Below, in pieces: positions 1 to 13,659 of a DNA stretch of 64,000 nt (positions within the stretch are counted from its first letter, which is position 1; every line of letters begins with the position of its first letter). The notes under the pieces were generated by a model. That model saw only the letters and a program-made list of their open reading frames with translations. It did not search any database and was not told the DNA's origin. The position numbers were made by a program, and so were the translations under genes. The stretch is from assembly GCA_963971225.1 (NCBI GenBank), contig OZ020268.1:40803348-40867347 (forward strand), given 5' to 3'. This DNA comes from Melieria omissa. Its lineage: Eukaryota > Arthropoda > Insecta > Diptera > Ulidiidae.

Positions 1-3000
1 TGTATATTTGACTATATTTGATATTTGCAAATTAGCTGTTGAAAATTTCCTAGAATGCATTTTAAAATACGAGTAAAACAGATCGTTTTTCCTGAAGTCT
101 TTCTCTCCCAATTCCCATTTTAAAGTCTTTAAATAGCTTCTAGAATCTTTAGGAAAAAATAGGGGAGGGCTTTCTTTAACTTTAGTTTTGTTACCGTTTT
201 GTCATTGTTTTGGTATATTGTTTTCAAAAGCTTTAAGAAAACCATTTATAGACTTTATAGCCTCAATTAGAGGTCTAGAAAGCTCACTTGATTCAACTTG
301 TTACCCTGAATTTTAGTTTGTAGTCAAGTGTAGTCTCAGTTAGTTTCAAGTTTTCTGAAATTTAACTAAATTCTGGCGAAGATTGTGGGAGAAGGTGGCC
401 GCATCTCTTACTACAGGATCTTAGGACTCTTAAGCGGGACCAATCCTGTAGAAAACTTCATATGGTTTCTAAAAATTATTTCAAAGTTTCTGAAATCTCA
501 ACGGAAATGGCAAACGATTCAATCAATCATGTTCAAACTTTCAGGATTTGAACTGAAACAGAAGATTTAGTGAATAGAGGGAAGGGAGACCTAAACCCCC
601 ACAATAACTGTTTGTTACAAAATTTGGGGATGAAAATTATGAATCGAATGGTATTGAGCTCAGAAGTTGAGTACAGAATTTCCTTCCCCTATATGAAATT
701 CTATGAATGCAACTGTTGGGGAACATAACTATGGACCTCAGGATCTTACCTCCCACATGCTGAGTACGCGAAGGATATGCTTTCAGCCAATAAGCTTCTG
801 TCAGGTCGGCGTATTTGCGCTTCGACTCGCCGTACCACAAATGTTGTGCATAATAAAGTGCACCACTTGTCCATCACACACTCCCATTAATGGGCCTGCG
901 TGTTTTTTTCCTGCTGCGCGGCACAACACTCACTCACACAGACTCATCAAGCCTCCCTCCTCTCTGTGGCACGCGCTGTTTTTTTTCTCCCTTTTTTCTC
1001 GTCGCAACGTGTTGCATGTCCATAAATAAGCAGACATACTTGTCTTCGCATTCATATTGCAATCATGTGGCCATTAGTATTTTCTTATTTTCATTATTCT
1101 GCATCGGAATGGAATTTTCGCTGTGCGGTTATTATTTTACTCTCATACGCGTCGCTATTCGCTGGCGCCCACTGCACTGCGCCAAATATTTGCACACACA
1201 ATAAACACGTAAATATTTGCTCAGCACGTAGGAATGTTAGCTCAGCCGAAAAATATGCAACAACAACAGTTGGCCTGGGGAGCGGGTGGTGACTGTCTGC
1301 TTGTTGCTGTTGTTGTCCCAACGAGTTTAATTTTTATGTGCGTGGCTGATTGTTTGTTATCATTGTGAGGTTTGCATACTTTTAGGTTGCCTATGCTTTG
1401 TGTATATTTTTTAAATAAACTCTGGGGGCTTGAGTGTTTAAATAGAATTTTTCAAATGTCTTTGCACTGTTTCCAATTTGTTGTCGATATTTTGCTTTCA
1501 CGCTTCATGCTTTCAACCAGCAAAAATGCTGTCGTGTGCACTAAAGCATGAAATGAAGCGGAACGCCTGCAGTTAGGCTAAACTTTCAATGCTGTTTTCA
1601 ATGTCTCTTGCGATTAGCAGCGCAGGCGACATTTATCTGTTCGTACTGCAGCTGTGCCGTTGCAGTGCATTAACGTTCCCGAGCGCCGCGCTGTCAACGT
1701 CAGTCGGCAGTGGGTGGCTGAAGTGCGCAGCTGGCGCATGTCAGCCATCGAACGGTAATAAGATGAAGCGGTCCCTCCTGCTTTAGCTCTTTCACCCAAC
1801 GTCTTATGTCGCGCTTCATGCCGTCGGTGGGTAGCGTTTTGCTATTTCCTGCGCTAAAACTTTGGAGTAGCGATTTCGGCGCTTATCGACCAAGTCAATA
1901 TTTCTTCAAGTACTTAATACAAGTCACTGCTGCCAACTATTTCCACCGTTCTCACACTTTCCACCCGCGTTAACCTTTGCGTTTTTGATATTTCAATATT
2001 TCGTCACACCGATGCTCTCCGTATCAAAAGTGCGACGAGACGTAAGCAACGGGTTGGCGTACTTTAATTTCGAATTCAAGCTAATTGAAGCTGAGAACTT
2101 TGCATAAAGTTGAAAAGCTCACCAGCCAGTGGGACGTGACAACATTTCAGGGAATATGAATAAGAAATGACGTTGTTTGGTGACATTTGTGCGGAAAATG
2201 ATTCGAACTGCAAAAACAACAACACTAAAGTGCTTTATGCAATGAAATATTTATTGCATTAAAGATTTTTCAAGTTATTTCCATTTGGGTTGCCTTGTTT
2301 CGGTTGTGGAAAGCAAAATTCATACCAGGAAATTACACCTATTTATTTTTTTTAATATTACTCAGCGTCCCAAAATAAAGTAGAATTACTAACTTGAATG
2401 CCGCATAACAACTGCACAGCAACAAATCTGCATTACGAGTCTTCTGGGAAACGTGTTGTTTTCGCACGCAGTGCTCATGAAATACTCAAAGCGCTTTACA
2501 ACAAAATATGTTTCATTGCATAAGTTATAACTTTAAATAGAATTTAATATTTTTAGCATTTATGTGCTCCGACAAAATGTTAACAGTCACAAAACGAATC
2601 GGCTGCAAGGAGCATACGTGCCAGTTCAACTTCTGACAATGTTTGTCGTATCGCCTTAAAGTATGCTAAATAAACAAAATGTTTGAATATTTCTTTCTAA
2701 CAGCATCTGTTGCACCCTGACCCGCTCTGTGTATGCCGCACAAATGTGAAAGTGACTTTGTCGCTTGTTTGTCGTTTGACTACAATAGAGGAAAATGCAT
2801 GAATGACAGTAGACAACGGCAGCGCACGTAACACCGGCAGCTATGCCTCAGGCCACGTGCGTCATACCAAAATAAATACTACACTTGTGTGTGTGTGTGT
2901 GTTTGTGTATATGACCTAAAGTTGTTTATCGGCAGCGTTTGTCCTTTTGACATGCGAATACACACGTAAAATTGTTATCATGTTTTCATGTCGCTTCCGC

Positions 3001-3780
3001 TTCGTTTTCGTATGCAACGTACGCCTCGCCTCGCTTCGATCGAGGTTTGTTGACTTTCTCGCTATTTTAAGACAATGTTTTTGACTATTTGTATCATTCG
3101 TGTATTTTATGAACATGCAACATGAGCCAGTCACAAGTGAAATTCAAACTTTTCGAATTTTTATGGATGCATGTGTAACGTTCAGACATTCAATGAAGCT
3201 AAATCTTAAAAATTTCAAGAAATTCAAAATTTTTTTTTGTTTAATGTGCTGTGAATGGTTCTTATGGTTGTATGTGTGTATGTTTGCGCGATTCTTGACA
3301 GCAGCTCAGTTTTCTATAATTGGCATTATTCGATTTGGAGACTGCTAGAGGCTGATGGGAAGCAGCGGTGTTGTGTTTCATATTGTAGCATACTCACAGG
3401 CGCTTATTCGGCGCATGCCATGTGTCACAACATTGTTGACGCTGTGCTTCTTTGGGACAAGTATTGATAACGCATGAATCACGTACTCCATGAGGCGGTT
3501 AATGGCACGGACATAGACATGGCGCAGCGTATTAAGATCTGACAGCAATGCCGACTTGCTTGGCTTGGCTTGAAGAAATAAATTTGGACGAAAACGTAGA
3601 TGGTTCAATGTCAGCGAAGGGGATCCCACGTTTTTTCGAATTGTTAAACAAGTTTTCACATTTCTTTGTTACATTTAATGCATTTTTCCAACATTTACTT
3701 TCTTTATACCGCGAAATATTTTATAGATTTCTATGGCATATAAAACCATGTCGCACAATTTGAGGTGGCATTGAATTTGT
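1..3780. other. AT-rich non-coding stretch, no gene recognised
   Basis: Short open frames here have no recognisable domains and no coherent splice structure. A (TG)n run lies near 2886-2910. The stretch could be intergenic DNA or a 5' intron of the PDE9 gene further right. Non-coding 5' exons cannot be excluded by eye. Confidence 0.5.
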
Positions 3781-4439
3781 TTCTTAACCCTTTCGACCGC
3801 GAATTTTACCCTGTATCTCGATATTACTTTTTGCTATTTAAATCATAAAAAATTTGCCTAAGAAGTGTGCACACGACAAGTTTGTAATTTCACCTTTGAA
3901 GTATAAACTCAGTTTTTATTGACTTGTTTTGTTTGTTTAAAAGTTTTCGCAACGGTGCCGCTCATAGGTGAAAAATCAGCAGAACTGTAGTCTTGTCAAA
4001 ACTAAATTTTATGAAGCTTACAGGAATAGTAAGTTTTAGGAACTCGCTCATAATTTATTTTGCAATATTAAACCCCAAAGTGAAAATAAAAAATTTGCTA
4101 CTTGTGGACAAATTTTTTCAAAGCTATAAGACCTTCCTTTAAGAGCTCGTAACTTCTATGTTTTTCAATATTTTTTGTTAAAATTTTGGATTTTTCCTAA
4201 TTGAAGTATTTCCAACTAAACCTCATACTTTCATTTGTGTGTTTGTACCTAATACTTATTTAATTTTAAATTTGTATGACTATGAGTCACTCTTGTCACC
4301 AGAAATCAACCTTTCACACTGCAGTGGTGCCAGATAGGTGGCAGCACCAGTACAGAAATGGTCAGGGCATGCTTACGTGGCCGCGAACTGATTCTCCTAG
4401 GGATTTTCATCTTAACTGATCTCGTGTCTGATATCGTAT

Positions 4440-4900
4440 TGTTACGCAAATAAGTTCTCTGTAGTCTTATTCGTCTCTCTGGATTGTGCTTGAAAAATAA
4501 AACACACTTCAATTACTCAACGCAGAACGCAGTCAAAAACCAATAATTACTTTATTTAGAAGTTTACACTTTGCTTATCTTTACACTTGCGATTACTTAT
4601 TGGACTATTCCGTGTTTCACCTTTACTTTCTCACATAAGACTTGTCTGCCTATCGCTCCGATTGTTCTCGCACATTCCAATTGAACTAATCTCTCGATCG
4701 TTCTCGCCGTCCCATTACCATCATTCATGCATAGCACAGCGACAGGGTGCCTCATTGTTACAATATATAATATTATTTGTTCTCGTATTCCTTGTCCTCT
4801 TCTCGAAAATGTCTAAATTTGCCTTCTCTTCTCATAACACATTTCTTTCATCAGAATTTGTTCAATTGCAACGTCTTTGAATACTTTTTTATCAATCCAA
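4440..4900 (+). mobile_element. Solo LTR-like element, copy A
   Basis: It starts TGTTACGCAAATAAG and continues with a GGATTGTGC block directly followed by AAATAAAAC, a polyadenylation-signal-like context. It then runs into a region of cttatcttt/gttctcg blocks seen in the other copies. The same order recurs at 23304 (interrupted), 45005 and 48547, and in antisense pieces near 6.6-7.0 and 61.2-61.6 kb. TG start, internal AATAAA and lack of coding potential fit a solo LTR, perhaps Ty3/gypsy-like. No internal retroelement genes were seen. The right end is uncertain. Confidence 0.5.
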
Positions 4901-5089
4901 CATACGTTTGTAAGAATTGAAATATTTGCTTTTCATATAAAGTTGTCATCTCATACACATTGAACAACTTAAGACATAATTTCACTTGGGTCACACTAGT
5001 CTCATTGGTGTTAAAGAGGTTAAAGCATATCGATGTTGACCACAAGTTCACAAACACATCGTTACTCTATTTGCCAGCGTTGAACCGCA

Positions 5090-5570
5090 ACACTGCAGCC
5101 ACTGAATACAACACCATCAATCTACAATAACAACGCCAACAATTTCAAGAATTTTAACAACAACAACAACACCAGTGGCTGTGGTAACTCTAATCCTATG
5201 CCAAGACATTAATAGTGATAATAATAGCGCATTGTTAACCGCATGTCAAACGCCATCGACGTCAAAGCGAGCGGCTCGTCAAGTGTCAGTAATTGAAGCG
5301 GAACGAGAATCGGGCGACCGGGCAACCGGGCAACGCCAATTACACGCGCTGTCCCATTATTAATTATAATCGATTAATGAATTAACCCGGCCGACATGCA
5401 GTCAGCTCTTGTTGTTATTGTAATTGCGGCTTATCGTCAATTTTCTCACAGTGCGAGAAAGCGACCCGGCGGGGAGGCGTTAAGTAATGAGCGATGCAAT
5501 AATTTGGCCTCGCAATAAAAATGTATTAAATTCTCATTATTGTTGACTTTAGATAAGCGGCGACACCGAC
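5090..5570. other. Non-coding segment with a dense cluster of TAAT sites
   Basis: Around 5356-5390 the sequence reads ATTATTAATTATAATCGATT followed by AATGAATTAACC, giving several homeodomain-type TAAT/ATTA cores within about 35 bp. The flanks are less A/T-biased and lack repeat structure. A 62-codon open frame (5175-5363) shows no known domain and is treated as chance. This could be a conserved cis-regulatory element, which is an inference from composition only. Confidence 0.25.
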
Positions 5571-6582
5571 ATAAATTTTCGTCTCATTTGCAACAACACA
5601 CACACACGTTTGCACAGCAGCAAACAAACAAACTAAGCCAGTAGAGGCAATTTATAGCCGCCGTCTCACGGTTGGGGCACTTGTACCAATTTGCTCATAG
5701 CTGACTAGCGAAATTTGTTGCATACCAACAGGCGCATGCAAATGGCCCTTTGAATTTTTGCCCAAACTTTTATCAAAAGTTGCTACCATCCCCAAACTGA
5801 TTTGTTTTGCTGACTTAAATATTGTCGGCCTTATTGTTGCTTGCAGTGTTGTTGTTGTTTGCTTGTATTGTTTATTCTACACAAACAGACACAAACATGC
5901 GCACATACACACAGCTAGTTTGTCAATTTTTGCACTCCAGCACCGACACTGCTGGACTTGGCTTTGCATTATTTATTGCAAATTTGCGCTGGCGCTGGTT
6001 CGCGATGCCTTTGGGACACGTTGTCCATTTTTTACGCACCAGACAAAAGCGGCATTAACTTTTGACATTTGGCAAATTAATGAGCATAGTTTTTGGCGCA
6101 CAGAATATGTTCAATTGAAATACATATGTATAAATGATTGAATTTGGCTGTGTGTGTGTGTGTTGGTGCCATAAACAAATTAAATTGGACATTCAAGCGA
6201 ATCATAAACAATTTGATGAGACTTAAAGGCCATGAAAAACGCTGGCAACAAGAATTTTTATTTGATATTTCCAATGAGTCCTGAAATCAGTATTAGATTA
6301 GATAGGACAACTAGCCTGCTGGCTGTTAGATTAATACAAATTAAAGGTTTTTAAGAGACTGAGAAAATATTTCGAAATCCATGAGAAAAGATAAAAATGT
6401 GGAAAAAGGAAAAATTTTAGACCTAATTATTCAAAGGAATAATATTATGACGATAATGATCGCCCCGGGACATTTGCATACTTTTAGGGGGCATGGTAAG
6501 TTTTATGGAACGATCAGAAAGACCACTCGAGGCGATACTGAGACTACTCGAGAATGAGAAAACAAGTAAAAAAGGCAGCCGG

Positions 6583-7290
6583 TGCGCATTGAAGAATTTA
6601 AGTGTGTTTTGTTTTTAGGCACAATCCAGAGAAACGAACTAGGAGAATGAATTTCCGTCACAATATTTTTGTATTTTTTTAGATAGGTTTTTTAGTCCCC
6701 ACAGTCTTTAGATATCCCTTTCAGACGGCAGATCATGATGGAATCTTTTCGGAGTAGCTTCAGTGGAACCTAGGGTCTTATGTTAATTGGAAAATTTTAA
6801 AGAATAATTCCTGCAGATTTAGAGCGGGGATTGGTCAAGTTAAGGTTCTTACCTCTGTATGAGACATACTTAGGTCTATATGGTCCGTTCTAATACCACA
6901 AATTCCAAATGTGTACATTGAAGAACTTTAGTGTGTTATATTTTTAAGCACAATCCAGAGAAACGAATTACGCCTGCTTTAGATATCAGAACTAATTTCC
7001 GTCATATTTTTGAATTTTTTAGATAAGTTTTTTCGTCCCCACAGTCTTTAGGTATCTCTTTTAGACTGCAGATCCTGATGGAATCCTTTCGGAGGAGCTT
7101 CAGTGGGATCTATGGTCTTGGTTGGAAACCAAGACTGTAGTATAGGCATCCCTTGTAGACTGCAGGTCCTGATGGAATCCTTTCGGAGTAGCTTTAGTGG
7201 GACCTGTAGATTTAGAGCGGGAATGGGTTATGTTAGGTGGTTGCCTCTGAGACATACTTAGGTCTCTATGACCCGTTCTAATGAAATATG
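6583..7290 (-). repeat. Tandem duplication of about 330 bp carrying antisense LTR-like fragments
   Basis: Two units begin with cattgaagaa (near 6586 and 6917). Each contains cacaatccagagaaacgaa, the reverse complement of the start of the LTR-like family. Each then has a block with cagtctttagrtatc and gatggaatc, then atttagagcggg and gagacatacttaggtct in unit 1. A third partial copy of the second block lies at 7143-7285. The period is about 331 bp. No coding function is evident. Confidence 0.6.
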
Positions 7291-10200
7291 TATGGATCAC
7301 TGTTTTGCCTCACAATAACGCTCTTATCCGTTGCTTCTGATTCTCATCTACTTCATGGGGATAGTAATAGAAAAAGACGACTATTCAACCAGCTCGAGAT
7401 AGGAATCGAACCTAAGGCCTCTGCTGCGAGAAGCCATAGCTTTATCCAGCTAAAATATGTTCCGAAAACTGAAGGGAGACCAGAGTGTTTTTCCTTTCAA
7501 AGCCAAAAAAAACAAAAACTGCATCATAACAACAGCTTGGAGACTAGTTTTCATGGCCTACTTACAATTATTTTAGAGAAAACCAAAATATTTAATTTTT
7601 AATAAAATTTTCGCATATTTTTCCTATGAAAACTTACCCAAAAATGCCACCAAAAAACTTACATTTCATTAATTTTCTTTTAACATAATCCCGCATTGAC
7701 AGCAAACAAAACTTTCCGTGTACTAATTTCTTGTCTTTTTTCTTGGAAATTTTCTATACTCCGTCAATTTCACCAATTTCTCAACATGTCAGACACAACT
7801 TGCAAGAAAAACGATTACTTCTAAGAAAAAAAAACCTCTTACTGCACATTTTTCACTCGCTTGTCTCAATATGACACCAATTCATGGCAGCACAAAAGTA
7901 TGCAACGAAAATTGTGTATATTTACGAATGTTTGTGTGCAGTTATGTTCACGTGTGTGTGTCTGTGTGAGTGGGTGTGCGTGTGTGCGTGTGTGCGTGTG
8001 GGCAATTTGGCTGTAAGGCCACTCAAAGGAATTTGCAGCTCAGCTGCATTGTGTGATAAATGAATGGAATGCGACTGCTTCTGCGACTGCGTCCCCGCGG
8101 CCAAAGTTTGCACAATGCGTTGTCATTTTGCGTTGGCATTTCGCATATTTGTCGTCGCATTGCATCGCATCGCATTGCAGCGACTTGGCCTTCAGCCAAC
8201 GCAGACAATTGAAACATTTGCGAGCATGTCGAAGTGCGTCACAGCTAGTGGACCGACTGGTTGGCTGAGTTGGCTGGCGGCGAAAATTCGCCAAAAAAAA
8301 ACATGAATACAAATGAAGATAAAAAAACAAACTCAGCAAACTTTTGACATTTTTGCATTTTGCTCAACAAGCCAAACGCAGCGCTTGCAGTGCAATGACA
8401 ACTCGAGCGTTGCACCAGTCGAGGGAACAAGTGTGAAGTTCGGTTTTTGAAATTGGCGCTGTGCTACTGGGAGATCAGAGCTGGTGGGACAGTGGGTTTG
8501 AGTCTATTTTCAATCAAACTGCCAGTCGAAAACGCCACAGCTGTTTTTGTGGTGACGTCTGATAATGAAAAAGTCATAAGTATTTTAATAAAACAATTTC
8601 ATGGAACGATGAGTTGATTGAAATTGACTTAAAGTTGGTTGAGAATTGGATTTTTATTCCACGTTGTTGAGTTTCCTAACACTTACAAACCTGCAAAGTT
8701 TTATTCAAATGTATTTTTCAAAGCTTTTGCGCCATTATTGAAGGGAAAATGTGAATGTGGGGTATTTTCTGTTGACTGGTGTGCAACTTTGACGCTTGCT
8801 CACACAAAACTGAGTCAAGCAATCATAAAACTGTCTGAAAAGTGTTTTTAGTACGAAATCCTATCTTTCTAACGCCATTTATCGTATCCCAATAGCTCCT
8901 AAACAACGCGAGATTCGAAACACTTAAGTCATCTATTAGAAAAATACTTAATTTAGTTTGTTTTATTACACTTTATAAAATAAATAAATAAAAAATACAA
9001 ATATTTAAATATTAATTTACTAAATCTCAAATTATATTTAAATAGGTATGAAATCTTTTTTTACAATTTTCTATTTTCAAGTAATTTAAAATTGAACTTC
9101 ACAAGAAACCTTGAATTATATACATCATTCCCATTTTGTATTATTTTCCAATTTGCTTTTTCAATTATGCTACGTTTTCAGTTTAATTTCAATACAATTT
9201 ATATGGTTTTAAGGGGAAAACGCCAACAGCTTTGAATGCAATTAAAATTTACGCATTATCAATCACTCATACGCCCTGGTGTACACTGTCGCAAAAACAA
9301 ATCACTTCACCTTTGCTTTTCCAGTATTTGGCTCGTCCGAACCAAATCGTTTACGCCTTTGGCTGTTTGCGCTGTGCCGCACTGAAATGTGTACACTTCA
9401 ACTTTCAAAGGATGTCTACGGCACAAACGCGGCGCGTAACTCAACGCTGCGCCAACATTAGACTCGCTTACAAGGTTAAACGCCCACTAACGCAAAGTTC
9501 AGCTGCGCCAATGTTTGCTCAAGGGATGAGCCAAATGATTTGGATTAAGGAAAATTGAACCGTGGCGCGTAGTCGTGAAACAGATTAATTGCACATTTTC
9601 AACGTCCGTCCGACCATCCATACGGCGAAGCCCATCTACAACGTGCACAACATATTTTAAAGCCTTTACTTCAGGTCTCTATTGCAGTGTTGGTAGGCAT
9701 ATCGTATCGACGAGAATGGAATAACCTAAAATTGGACGAAAAATAGCCGCGTCATGCAAATTCATCTCCGAAAGTAATAAAAATTCAAATTTCCTATGAA
9801 AATTTCACGCTTCACTAAATTTGCACACTTCATTACGTTTGTAATTTCAACACAGTGAATACTTTTTGCCCTTATTTCTTGTCGTTTTGTTGGCAGAAAT
9901 ATTTTAATTTGATTTGAATGCGCAACTTAAGTTGTGACAGCTATGGAATTTCCAACAAGGCCCAACAACAATTCAAAGATGAAATGTTCAGAGTTGTATA
10001 TGAATTGACTTACTCTGCTTGTAAAACTGGGTTAGCAAATAAGTGCTCGTAATTATTGAATTGTTTGTTCAATTTCAATTTCAATTTCACTCTATTTTTA
10101 AAAATAAAACACTGGCATTAGGAGCTGTGGGAATCGGCTGTATATGTTTTGGTAAATAAATATTAAACAATTTTTGTTTGCACTTCAAAAGAACGTAAAC

Positions 10201-11440
10201 AAGTGCGGTGTTTAGTCAGTGATCCTTTTCAACTTTGCCATTGCGTTACACATATACGAATTAAACTGAACTGATAAACTTTGAAAGCTTTTTAAAATAT
10301 TCTTCTTCTTTGACTTTCCCTCTGATGAACATAGTTAATCCATTTTATGCAATCCATCATTAATCCATTATATAAAAAAAACCAATTCTCACGATTCAAT
10401 TCGTTCAATAAGGTTTGACTATGAAGTTAAGAGCGAGCAAAGCCATAGGGTGTAGCAGGAGTTTTCAATCAGGCAACGCAACGAAATCACAAACCTATAC
10501 AAACAACAGTGTTTTTCTATATATACTTCCATATTAACATCTTTCATTATGGACTCTATAGCAACAAATATACATACTTACTGATACCAATCAGTAATAG
10601 GCATCAAATCTTTACTGTAATCTTTATTTTGTTTATAAATGCTGAAAACAGCGTATTTCTTCAAATACGTAAATCCAAATTTTAACCGAAAATCATCTGA
10701 CTGTCACTACGATATTCCAAACTGCGAAATCCACATTCAGTTTAAGGCCAAAACTCTGTTGCTGTTCAGTAGCTTTACTCCAAAGATTTAGCATTTTCAA
10801 CAAAGACCCTAAATGTGGAAGTTTCTGCAATAAAAAAATTCAACAAAAATCTATGCGTTGAGCTAAAAACTAGTTAAAAAAAAATTATATTTTTGTAATT
10901 AGTAATCAATCATTTGCTGATGCGAATAATTTGAATTATAAACGCAACTAATTATGACTGATTAAATGTAACTAAAACTGATATCTCAGTAACCGTGGAA
11001 CAAATTGTACAAATCAACAGTGAGTAGAAATGATGTCTGATTAGTCATGGAACAAGCTGGTTTGTTAGCAGTGACCAGAACTGAGATCTGGAACTAACTG
11101 GCATATTTTTTATATATTTTTTTCCAGTCACTGTCACACTGAGAATTGATTAACAACGACTAATATAAACAGTTTTGATGCCAATTTTCAGTCATTGAAT
11201 TAAATTATAATTAGATTACATTTCTAAAAAAAAGTGTCATAAGCTTTAACACCCACGTGAAATAAACTTTTCACTGTTCTCTCCTTAAATATGCAGACTC
11301 TGGTATAGTAGGAAACATTTTGTATTGAATTTATGTAAATTATTTCGATTTTATCTGTTTATGCATCAATTTGGATTCGTAAATGTTTTCGTCTTCGGTG
11401 ACTCTTTACTTTACTTTACGGGAAATTTGTATGGAATATC
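7291..11440. other. Non-coding stretch with GT-rich microsatellite
   Basis: No exon-like or transposon-like protein was recognised. A GTGTGCGTGTG-type run lies at about 7950-8000, and a GCATCGCATT-rich run lies near 8150-8180. At 10975-11095 a segment of about 52 bp (ctgatatctcagtaacc and ctgattagtcatgg types) occurs two to three times with strong divergence. The remainder looks like ordinary AT-rich intergenic or intronic DNA. Confidence 0.45.
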
Positions 11441-11459
11441 TTAACTGTTTAGTGCATAT

Positions 11460-12660
11460 TTGAATGAAGAATTCGAAGATTTCTTCAAAAAGACTGACAA
11501 GCGTTAGAAAAAATCATATTGAGTTAACATGTTTTGGAAATATTATAACAGAACTTAAAACTTATTAGAACTTATATTATAACTTATTCACTTTGAAGAC
11601 GAGTTTTAAGAAACTCTACCAAAAAGAGTGAACAAGTAACGTGTAAGTGGGATTTAAAGTGTTAACATTTAATTGATAAATATTTATATGGAGCTATTTA
11701 ACCCTTTAGTGCCACTTCGGAGGTGAGTTCCATGAAACTGTTTAAGAAAAAGGCCAACAAGTATTATAAATGTAAAAGTGATGGGTTAACATTTGCTGGA
11801 AAATATTCTTGTGAATTTTTTTAGAACTTTAGTGCCACTTTTAAAGTTAGTTTTAAGAAACTCTTCATCCAAAACAGTCAATAAGACCCTTCAAAGCGGG
11901 AGTTAAAGGGTAAACACTTTCTGGAAAATTTTTGTTAAGTAATTTTTACCTCTTAATGCCACTTTGAACATGAGTTTTAAGAAACACTGCACAAAAAAAG
12001 TATTACAAGTATTTTAAGAGTGGGAAATATTGGGTTAAAATATTCTGGAAATTATTTTTACGAAAGGTGAGTTTTAAAAAAAATCTTCTCCCAAAAGAGT
12101 CAAACAAATCCTTAAAAGTGGAAGTTAACGGGTTAAAATGTTTTGGAAATATTTTTAAAGATATGTTTAGCTCTTAATTCCACTTTAAAGATGAGTTATT
12201 AGAAACACTTTACAAGAAATGTCAGCAAGTCCCTTTAAAGTCCCTTAAATTCATAGCTTTTTAACCCTTGAGTGCCACTCTTAAGTGTCATATTTGATTG
12301 CTACTTTAAAGAAACTATTTTAGATAAATGACCAACACGAATAAAAAAAGTGGTTAATAATAACTTTAATTGCCACTTTGAAGGTGGGTTTTCAGAAAAC
12401 CTTCTCCCAAAAGAGTCAAGAGGCAGTCAGTTCCTTAGAAGTGAGTAATTGGTTAACGTTTCTCTGCGAAATAATTATATGGAGTTTTTTAACCCATGAG
12501 TACCACTTTCAAGGTGAGTTTTAAGAAACTTTTCACAACCAAATCTACAATATCCAGAAAGATGAGAAGATAATCACTGGCAATATTCTGGAAAGCATTT
12601 ACATAGAACTTGGCAACCCTTGAGAGTCACTTTAAGAAATTAAAAAAAAAATTAAAAAAA
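11460..12660 (+). repeat. Degenerate tandem array, unit about 123 bp
   Basis: A recurring unit contains agtgccactttgaaggtgag, then ttttaagaaact, aaaagagtcaacaag, aagtgggagttaa, gggttaacat and ctggaaatattttta. The cactt anchor occurs near 11589, 11713, 11836, 11960, 12181, 12276, 12374, 12504 and 12629, giving spacings of about 95-130 bp with one anchor lost near 12066. The array appears to resume after the MITE at 12692-13241. It has no coding frame and looks like an old satellite-type array. Confidence 0.7.
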
Positions 12661-12691
12661 TTTCCTAAAAATGCGATATAAAAGAGTAATA

Positions 12692-13241
12692 CTACGTTTA
12701 CATTGAGCCCAAATGCGTAGTTTGAGATGAGTCATTTCAAAGTGTTTACATTGCCTCATTCGCATTGCATTTGCCTTTTGTTTGGCAGCTAATGTCAAAT
12801 GCTCAATGCTGATGTCCTCTTGCCGCAGCACATAGATCAGCGCTTCTCCGGCTACTGACTAAAGAATTTGTTGTTTTTTTGCTGCCTCTATGTTCCACAC
12901 ACTGCCATATTTGAATACAAATATATTACATAACCTACATGCTATGCATATTCTACATATTTGAAGCAGACGAAAATTTCCATTCAAAATTTCCATTTTG
13001 ATCATTTTCGTTTGTTTTGATTTTGAACTGTCAAAAAGAACAAAAGCTTTTGAAGCTTTTGAAAGAGCTTTCATTTTGTGATGCGTTCGATAAAATTGGT
13101 CATGTTTTATCGCATTTGCTTCGTCGTTTTGTTGAAATGAGTCATTTCGTCGATTTGAATTTGTATGGGGAAATGCGTGATTTGGCTTCGCATTTGAGAA
13201 TTTTTGCCCAAATCACGCATTTGGGCTCAATGTAAACGTAG
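12692..13241. mobile_element. 550-bp MITE with 27-bp perfect terminal inverted repeats, TA target
   Basis: The left end reads CTACGTTTACATTGAGCCCA and the right end is its exact reverse complement. The match covers 12692-12718 and 13215-13241, and TA flanks both sides (12690-12691 and 13242-13243). A TA duplication fits a Tc1/mariner-superfamily non-autonomous element. Subterminal gagtcattt motifs also recur inside in both orientations. A 72-codon frame (13017-13235) has no known domain. The element lies inside the 123-bp tandem array and so is younger than it. Confidence 0.8.
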
Positions 13242-13249
13242 TATAAAAC

Positions 13250-13650
13250 TCGTTATCATGTATTTTTAAAGACTATTTCAATTTTATACTTTGAACACTA
13301 TGCATTTCGAATCCTACACACATTGCAGGAGAGTTTTAAAGTAATCTCTGAAAAAAGAATCTATAAGATCCATAAAGAAAGATAATAATGGATTCAAATT
13401 GACTAAGAAATATTTTTATAGGGATCCAGCCTACATTTCAGGGTATCCCTTAGGAAGTTTTAAGCATAGTTGTCGTAAAACTTTGGAAAAAAATTTACAT
13501 CTTGTAATGTGTTCTGTAAATGTGTCATACTTCGCTCTTTGGATCCCTTGCACTTTGAATCGTGTAAGCTTTGAAGGGGAGTTGTAACGTAATTTCTGAA
13601 AAAAGAGATAAACCATTTCAAAAAGATGAGAGATAATTGGTCCAAATACT
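13250..13650 (+). repeat. Distal, highly diverged part of the 123-bp array
   Basis: The vocabulary of the left array returns: gcactttgaatcgtg, ggggagttgtaacgtaa, tctgaaaaaagag and gagagttttaaagtaatc. Spacing is about 240 bp for the clearest pair (near 13330 and 13575). The decay is stronger than to the left of the MITE. Confidence 0.45.
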
Positions 13651-13659
13651 GAGCGAACA

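Noticed and set aside
5175..5363. 62-codon + strand frame next to the TAAT cluster
   Set aside because: No domain and no splice context; treated as non-coding.
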